A stretch of DNA of 45,371 nucleotides from an uncultured Pseudomonadota bacterium (GTDB taxonomy: Bacteria > Myxococcota_A > UBA796 > SXON01). The stretch is taken from contig CAISIK010000086.1 of the NCBI GenBank assembly GCA_903885375.1, positions 1-45,371 on the forward strand, given 5' to 3'. Under the pieces are notes generated by a model, which was not told the origin of the DNA, ran no database searches, and worked only from the letters and a program-made list of their open reading frames with translations. A program made the translations under genes and the position numbers. Positions 42,015 through 45,371 of this stretch are shown here, in pieces. Position 1 is the stretch's first letter. Every line of letters starts with the position of its first letter.

Positions 42015-44342
42015 TCACGGAGCCCGCTCGCTCAGTGTGCCATCGAGCAGGAGGTCCGGCCCGAGGGGGTCAGCGGTCAAGCGCAGGGTGAGGGGCGCCC
42101 GCGCCTCCGCGATCGTGGCAGGAGCCGGCCAGGCGACGACGAAGCCCGCCGCAAGGGCGCCCGCGCCCACCGGCTGGTCGTGGAGCACGGTCTTTCCGCG
42201 CGTGACCTCCATGTGGAGCTGGATCTCGTCGGAGAGCTCGCTGTCGCTCGATGCCTGGAGCCGGAGGGCGCGCACCGGGCCCAGGAGCCCCCGCAGCGCC
42301 CGGGTGTCGAAGGTCTGGGTGAGGACGTCGCCCGCGAGGAGCCACTGCGACAGGCCGCAGCGACGCTCCGCCCGGTAGCGGAGGCGGTAGGTGCGGCCGT
42401 TGCGCTCGACGTCGGATTCGTCGGAGCTCCGGAAGTACACGGAGTCGCCCGCGCGGAAGGTCTTCGGCCCCTTGCGCGGGGGGACGGGCATGCGGAGCAC
42501 CAGGGAGGGGAGGAGGGTGTCGCCCTCGGTGACCTCCCAACGGAGGCAGCCGATCTCATCGACGGCATCCACGAGGAAGCGCCCGGTCGCCCCGTCGGCC
42601 GGCAGGGGAATCTGGACGGCGGCCGGCGGCGGTGCGGCGTAGCTGGGCGCGGTCGCGAAGAGGGCCACGGACCGGGGGGCCGTTTCGCGAACGAAGAAGT
42701 CGACGTCGGCGCCGCGGGTGCGCGTGAGGGAGGCCACCAAGGCAAACGGGGCGTCGGCTTCGGCCTCGACGGACACGCTGGCGTCCTCCTCCTGCAGCAC
42801 GATCCTGCCGACGAGCGCTTCGCCATCGAAGGAGAGGCGCTCGCGGCGACCGCCGGCCGCGAGGAAGAACGCCCCGGCGCCCTCGCCGGCCGGGTGCAGC
42901 TTCAGCTCGATGGTGCCCGCGCCGCGGCCGGGCTCGGGCCTCCAGGCCCAGGAGAGCCCCCCGCCCGGGTAGACCCAGCTCGTGGCCGGCCGTTCGCCCG
43001 CCGGGAGGCGCGCTTCGGGGGCCAGATGCACCTCGGGTGCGGGGGCCGCCGGATCGGCCACGGACGCGAGGAGGGTGGAGCCCGCGAGCGTCCACTTGCC
43101 GGTGCAGCCGGCCACGACCGCGGCGCGGCCGGGCGCTTCCGTGAGGAGCGTGCCCCCCGACTCGACCTGGAGCGGGCTCCGGGCCGGCGCCCCGGCGAGG
43201 AAGAGCGCGTCGGCGGCCAGCGGCGGGAGCGCCGGCAGGTCGAGCCGGTAAAGGCAGCCGTCGTTGGCGACCCGCGCGGGGGTCAGGGCAGGCGGCACGC
43301 CGCTCCGGGTGACGACGACCGGCGGGTCGGGCGGCCGCAACGGGCCCTCGAGCGCGTGGATCGTGAGGAGGGCTTCGCCGAGCTCCGTGGAGAACGTGCC
43401 GGCGCCCTCGCGCGACATGTGGCGGCCGTCGCTGAAGGCGGTGGGCGGGTAGGTGCGGTCGCGGAGGTCCACCCAGCCGGCGGCGGCCGCCCGCGCCCAC
43501 GTGAGGGCGAGCGCTTCGCCATCGGCGGACAGCCACTGCCCGGCGGGCCGCGAGCTGTGGGTCGGCGGCAGCGCCACCACGAATCGTGCGCCGTTGGCCT
43601 GCGCGAGCGCCGCCAGCTCGGGCAGGAAGCTCTGCACCGGGTCGTCGTTGCCGCGCGCGAGGTCAATCTCCGCCGCCGCGCCGCCCACCCCCGGCAGGAG
43701 ACCGCCACGCTGCTCCATGCCATCGCGCGCTTCGGCCGCGAAGACGGTCTCGGCCGCGGTGGCGGCGAGCGACCCATCGCCGAACAGGGCGGCCACGGCT
43801 CCCTCGCGGAACTGCTCACGCCAGCCATCGCGCAGGCGAGCGCGCTGCCGGAAGGCCAGCCCCAGCCTGTCGTCGGCGCGGATCATCCCGGCCTTGGCGG
43901 TGAGGGCCGCATCGCCCGCGGGGAGCTGCTCCCGCAGGCGGGCCTGCCCGGAGTCGTCGACGGCGCCCTGCATCATCGCGCCCATGTTGCCGACGACGAG
44001 CACGAGCCGCGGGTGCACCCCCCGGTCGAAGACGCGCCCCTTCAGCGTGGCGTACCACACGGCGCTGGCAGAGCCGGGCACCGAGAGCACGACGGTGCGG
44101 AGCTCGGGGTTTCCCATCGCCGCGGCGAGCGCCGCCGGATCGGTATCGGCGAGGGCGTAGGAGGAGCCGAGCACGACGATGTCTGGCGGAGCGGCGTCGA
44201 GCGCCGCCTCGAAGCCGCGGACGCGCTCGCTCGGCTCCCACGGCTCGGCTTCGGAGAGGGTTCGCCACGCGAGGGCGAGGACCACCGCTGGGCCCGCCGC
44301 GGCGAGCGCGGCAGCGAGCACACCGCGAGCCCCGTTCTTCAC
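42015..44342 (-). CDS. Large SGNH-hydrolase-like protein
   Basis: 775 residues from GTG 44342, 3 bases after the E2 gene stop. One N-terminal membrane segment or signal at about residues 8-27. Residues about 52-330 look like an SGNH/GDSL-type fold: DIVVLGSSYALADTD with Ser60/61 at the nucleophile position, RLVLVVGNMGAMM, and DGRHMSREG with D305 and H308 as a D-x-x-H pair. DltD and AlgX-like acyltransfer proteins share this layout. Residues 340-775 are beta-rich with several DAPFALVASL-type stretches and no family I recognise. Likely exported or periplasmic and acting on a glycan ester; the substrate is unknown. Confidence 0.8.
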   Translation of the reverse strand: MKNGARGVLAAALAAAGPAVVLALAWRTLSEAEPWEPSERVRGFEAALDAAPPDIVVLGSSYALADTDPAALAAAMGNPELRTVVLSVPGSASAVWYATLKGRVFDRGVHPRLVLVVGNMGAMMQGAVDDSGQARLREQLPAGDAALTAKAGMIRADDRLGLAFRQRARLRDGWREQFREGAVAALFGDGSLAATAAETVFAAEARDGMEQRGGLLPGVGGAAAEIDLARGNDDPVQSFLPELAALAQANGARFVVALPPTHSSRPAGQWLSADGEALALTWARAAAAGWVDLRDRTYPPTAFSDGRHMSREGAGTFSTELGEALLTIHALEGPLRPPDPPVVVTRSGVPPALTPARVANDGCLYRLDLPALPPLAADALFLAGAPARSPLQVESGGTLLTEAPGRAAVVAGCTGKWTLAGSTLLASVADPAAPAPEVHLAPEARLPAGERPATSWVYPGGGLSWAWRPEPGRGAGTIELKLHPAGEGAGAFFLAAGGRRERLSFDGEALVGRIVLQEEDASVSVEAEADAPFALVASLTRTRGADVDFFVRETAPRSVALFATAPSYAAPPPAAVQIPLPADGATGRFLVDAVDEIGCLRWEVTEGDTLLPSLVLRMPVPPRKGPKTFRAGDSVYFRSSDESDVERNGRTYRLRYRAERRCGLSQWLLAGDVLTQTFDTRALRGLLGPVRALRLQASSDSELSDEIQLHMEVTRGKTVLHDQPVGAGALAAGFVVAWPAPATIAEARAPLTLRLTADPLGPDLLLDGTLSERAP

Positions 44343-44345
44343 CCG

Positions 44346-45371
44346 TCAGCCGACGACGAGCAGCCCGGGGTTCTCGACGAAGCCCCGCAGGGCCTGCAGG
44401 AATCGGGCGCCCAGCGCGCCATCGATGACCCGATGGTCGCACGTCATCGTGACCTTCATGCGCCACTGCACCACGAGCTGACCGCCTTCCACGTGGGGCA
44501 CCTGGGCGGCGCTGCCTACGGCGAGGATGGCCGCCTCGGGCGGGTTCAGGATGGCGGTGAAGTGTTCGATGTCGAACATGCCGAGGTTGCTGACGGTGAA
44601 GGTGCCGCCGGTGTACTCCTCGGGGGTGAGCTTCCCTTCGCGGGCGCGCACGGCCATCGCCCGCACCTCGGCGCCGATCTCGGCGATCGACTTCTGGTCG
44701 GCGCCGCGGATCACCGGGGTGATGAGCCCGTCGGGAAGCGCCACCGCCACGCCCACATCGACAGCGCCCTTGCGCACGATGCTGTCGCCGTTCCACTGGG
44801 CGTTGACGTCGGGCACCTCGCGGAGCGCCTGCGCCACGCAGCGCAGGAGGATGTCGTTCACCGACACCTTCGCGCCGTCCTTGCCCGCACGCCGCGTCAC
44901 GGCATCCTTCAGGGCCACGATTGCGGTGGCATTGAAGGAGGTCGTGAGGAAGAAGACGGGCACCTGCTGGTGCACGTCGGTGAGCCGCCGGGCGATGGTC
45001 TTCCGCATCTGCGTGGCGCGCACGGCCACGTCGGCGGGGTTGGAGGCCGCGCGGGGGCCTGCGCCTGCCGCTTCGACATCGGCCGCCACGATGCGGCCAC
45101 CGGGGCCGGTGGCGCGGACACGCGCGAGGTTCACGCCCAGCTCGCCCGCAAGCTGGCGGGCAAGCGGCGAGGCCATCACCCGAGGGGTAGGCGGGCGGAA
45201 GGGGGCACGGGCCTCCATGAAGGAGGCATCCACCGGCCTGCCATCCCACATCACGGGCTCGGAGCGACCGGGCTCGCCCGCGGGCCGCGGAGGAGCCGGC
45301 GGGGCTGCGACGGGGACAGGAGCCGCGGCGGGGGCCGCCATCGGCGCGGGGGGAGCCACCGGCGCGGGCAC
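44346..45371 (-). CDS. 2-oxo acid dehydrogenase E2 acyltransferase (5' end outside window)
   Basis: 341 visible residues; the frame is open to the right edge. A Pro/Ala-rich linker (about 1-60 of the visible part) is followed by the peripheral subunit-binding domain (SPLARQLAGELGVNLARVRATGPGGRI) and the catalytic domain (about 115-341) with MRKTIARRLTD, the ALPDGLITPVIRGAD motif, FTVSNLGMFDIEHFTAILNP and the active-site DHRVIDGA. It transfers acyl groups from lipoyl to CoA in the pyruvate, 2-oxoglutarate or branched-chain dehydrogenase complex; the substrate type cannot be fixed by eye. The lipoyl domain and true start must lie beyond the edge. A GTG at the edge is probably internal. Confidence 0.93.
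   Translation of the reverse strand: MPAPVAPPAPMAAPAAAPVPVAAPPAPPRPAGEPGRSEPVMWDGRPVDASFMEARAPFRPPTPRVMASPLARQLAGELGVNLARVRATGPGGRIVAADVEAAGAGPRAASNPADVAVRATQMRKTIARRLTDVHQQVPVFFLTTSFNATAIVALKDAVTRRAGKDGAKVSVNDILLRCVAQALREVPDVNAQWNGDSIVRKGAVDVGVAVALPDGLITPVIRGADQKSIAEIGAEVRAMAVRAREGKLTPEEYTGGTFTVSNLGMFDIEHFTAILNPPEAAILAVGSAAQVPHVEGGQLVVQWRMKVTMTCDHRVIDGALGARFLQALRGFVENPGLLVVG

Noticed and set aside
1..45371. Defence system, prophage, transposon or secondary-metabolite cluster
   Set aside because: No nuclease, restriction, transposase, integrase, phage or PKS/NRPS domains are visible in any real reading frame.

Overview
This is a very GC-rich (visibly about 70%), densely coded chromosomal segment. 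I read 37 protein genes, no rRNA or tRNA gene, no insertion sequence, no phage genes and no CRISPR array. The mix points to a Gram-negative bacterium of the Myxococcota / former Deltaproteobacteria type, but the evidence is indirect and I do not name a genus. The evidence is: a MopE/FG-GAP surface protein, seven predicted lipoproteins (several with FG-GAP, beta-propeller, VWA or EF-hand modules), a propeller with a CxxCH motif, a REC-metallo-beta-lactamase fusion, and large Ala/Gly/Pro-rich tails. No stretch longer than about 205 bases lacks a gene. Many neighbours overlap by 4 bases (ATGA or GTGA), and four convergent pairs overlap at their 3' ends.

Layout. 1-8625 (minus): CinA-type protein, MurJ flippase, a large SPFH/band-7 protein, an unknown membrane-anchored protein, and an FG-GAP/MopE surface protein cut by the left edge. 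8721-10819 (plus): a TPR membrane protein coupled to coaD. 10816-12971 (minus): a sulfatase-fold lipoprotein coupled to an EF-hand lipoprotein. 13089-15540 (plus): glmS and inorganic pyrophosphatase. 15513-16799 (minus): REC plus metallo-beta-lactamase protein. 16906-18378 (plus): cobQ. 18398-19534 (minus): dusB. 19609-20163 (plus): unknown. 20141-20539 (minus): small TolQ/MotA-like protein. 20664-26199: a surface lipoprotein block (FG-GAP, VWA, TolB-like propeller, small lipoprotein) with msrB inside it. 26215-27846 (minus): polytopic membrane protein. 27890-33410 (plus): dnaE, a secreted unknown, an AI-2E-type permease. 33397-38070 (minus): a four-gene overlapping polysaccharide cluster (MurJ/Wzx-like flippase, O-antigen-ligase-like protein, GT4 glycosyltransferase, DMT permease). 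38138-39704 (minus): His-rich Nfu_N-domain protein and an RNA methyltransferase. 39729-41269 (plus): a 39-residue ORF, a PRC-barrel-like protein, a propeller lipoprotein. 41312-45371 (minus): SRPBCC protein, SGNH-type protein, and the E2 acyltransferase cut by the right edge.

How the genes fit together. Most of the window is housekeeping: CoA, cell wall (GlmS supplies amino sugar, MurJ flips lipid II), pyrophosphate removal, cobalamin, tRNA modification, replication and central carbon. Between these sit cell-surface genes. Three lipoproteins share a C-x-D-Y-x-[LV] start right at the lipidated cysteine, which may mark a lineage-specific surface lipoprotein class. I see no defence system or mobile element. 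The best leads for something undescribed are this lipoprotein class, the head-to-head overlapping lipoprotein pair at 23933-23967, the His-rich Nfu_N protein, and the propeller with a single haem-type motif.
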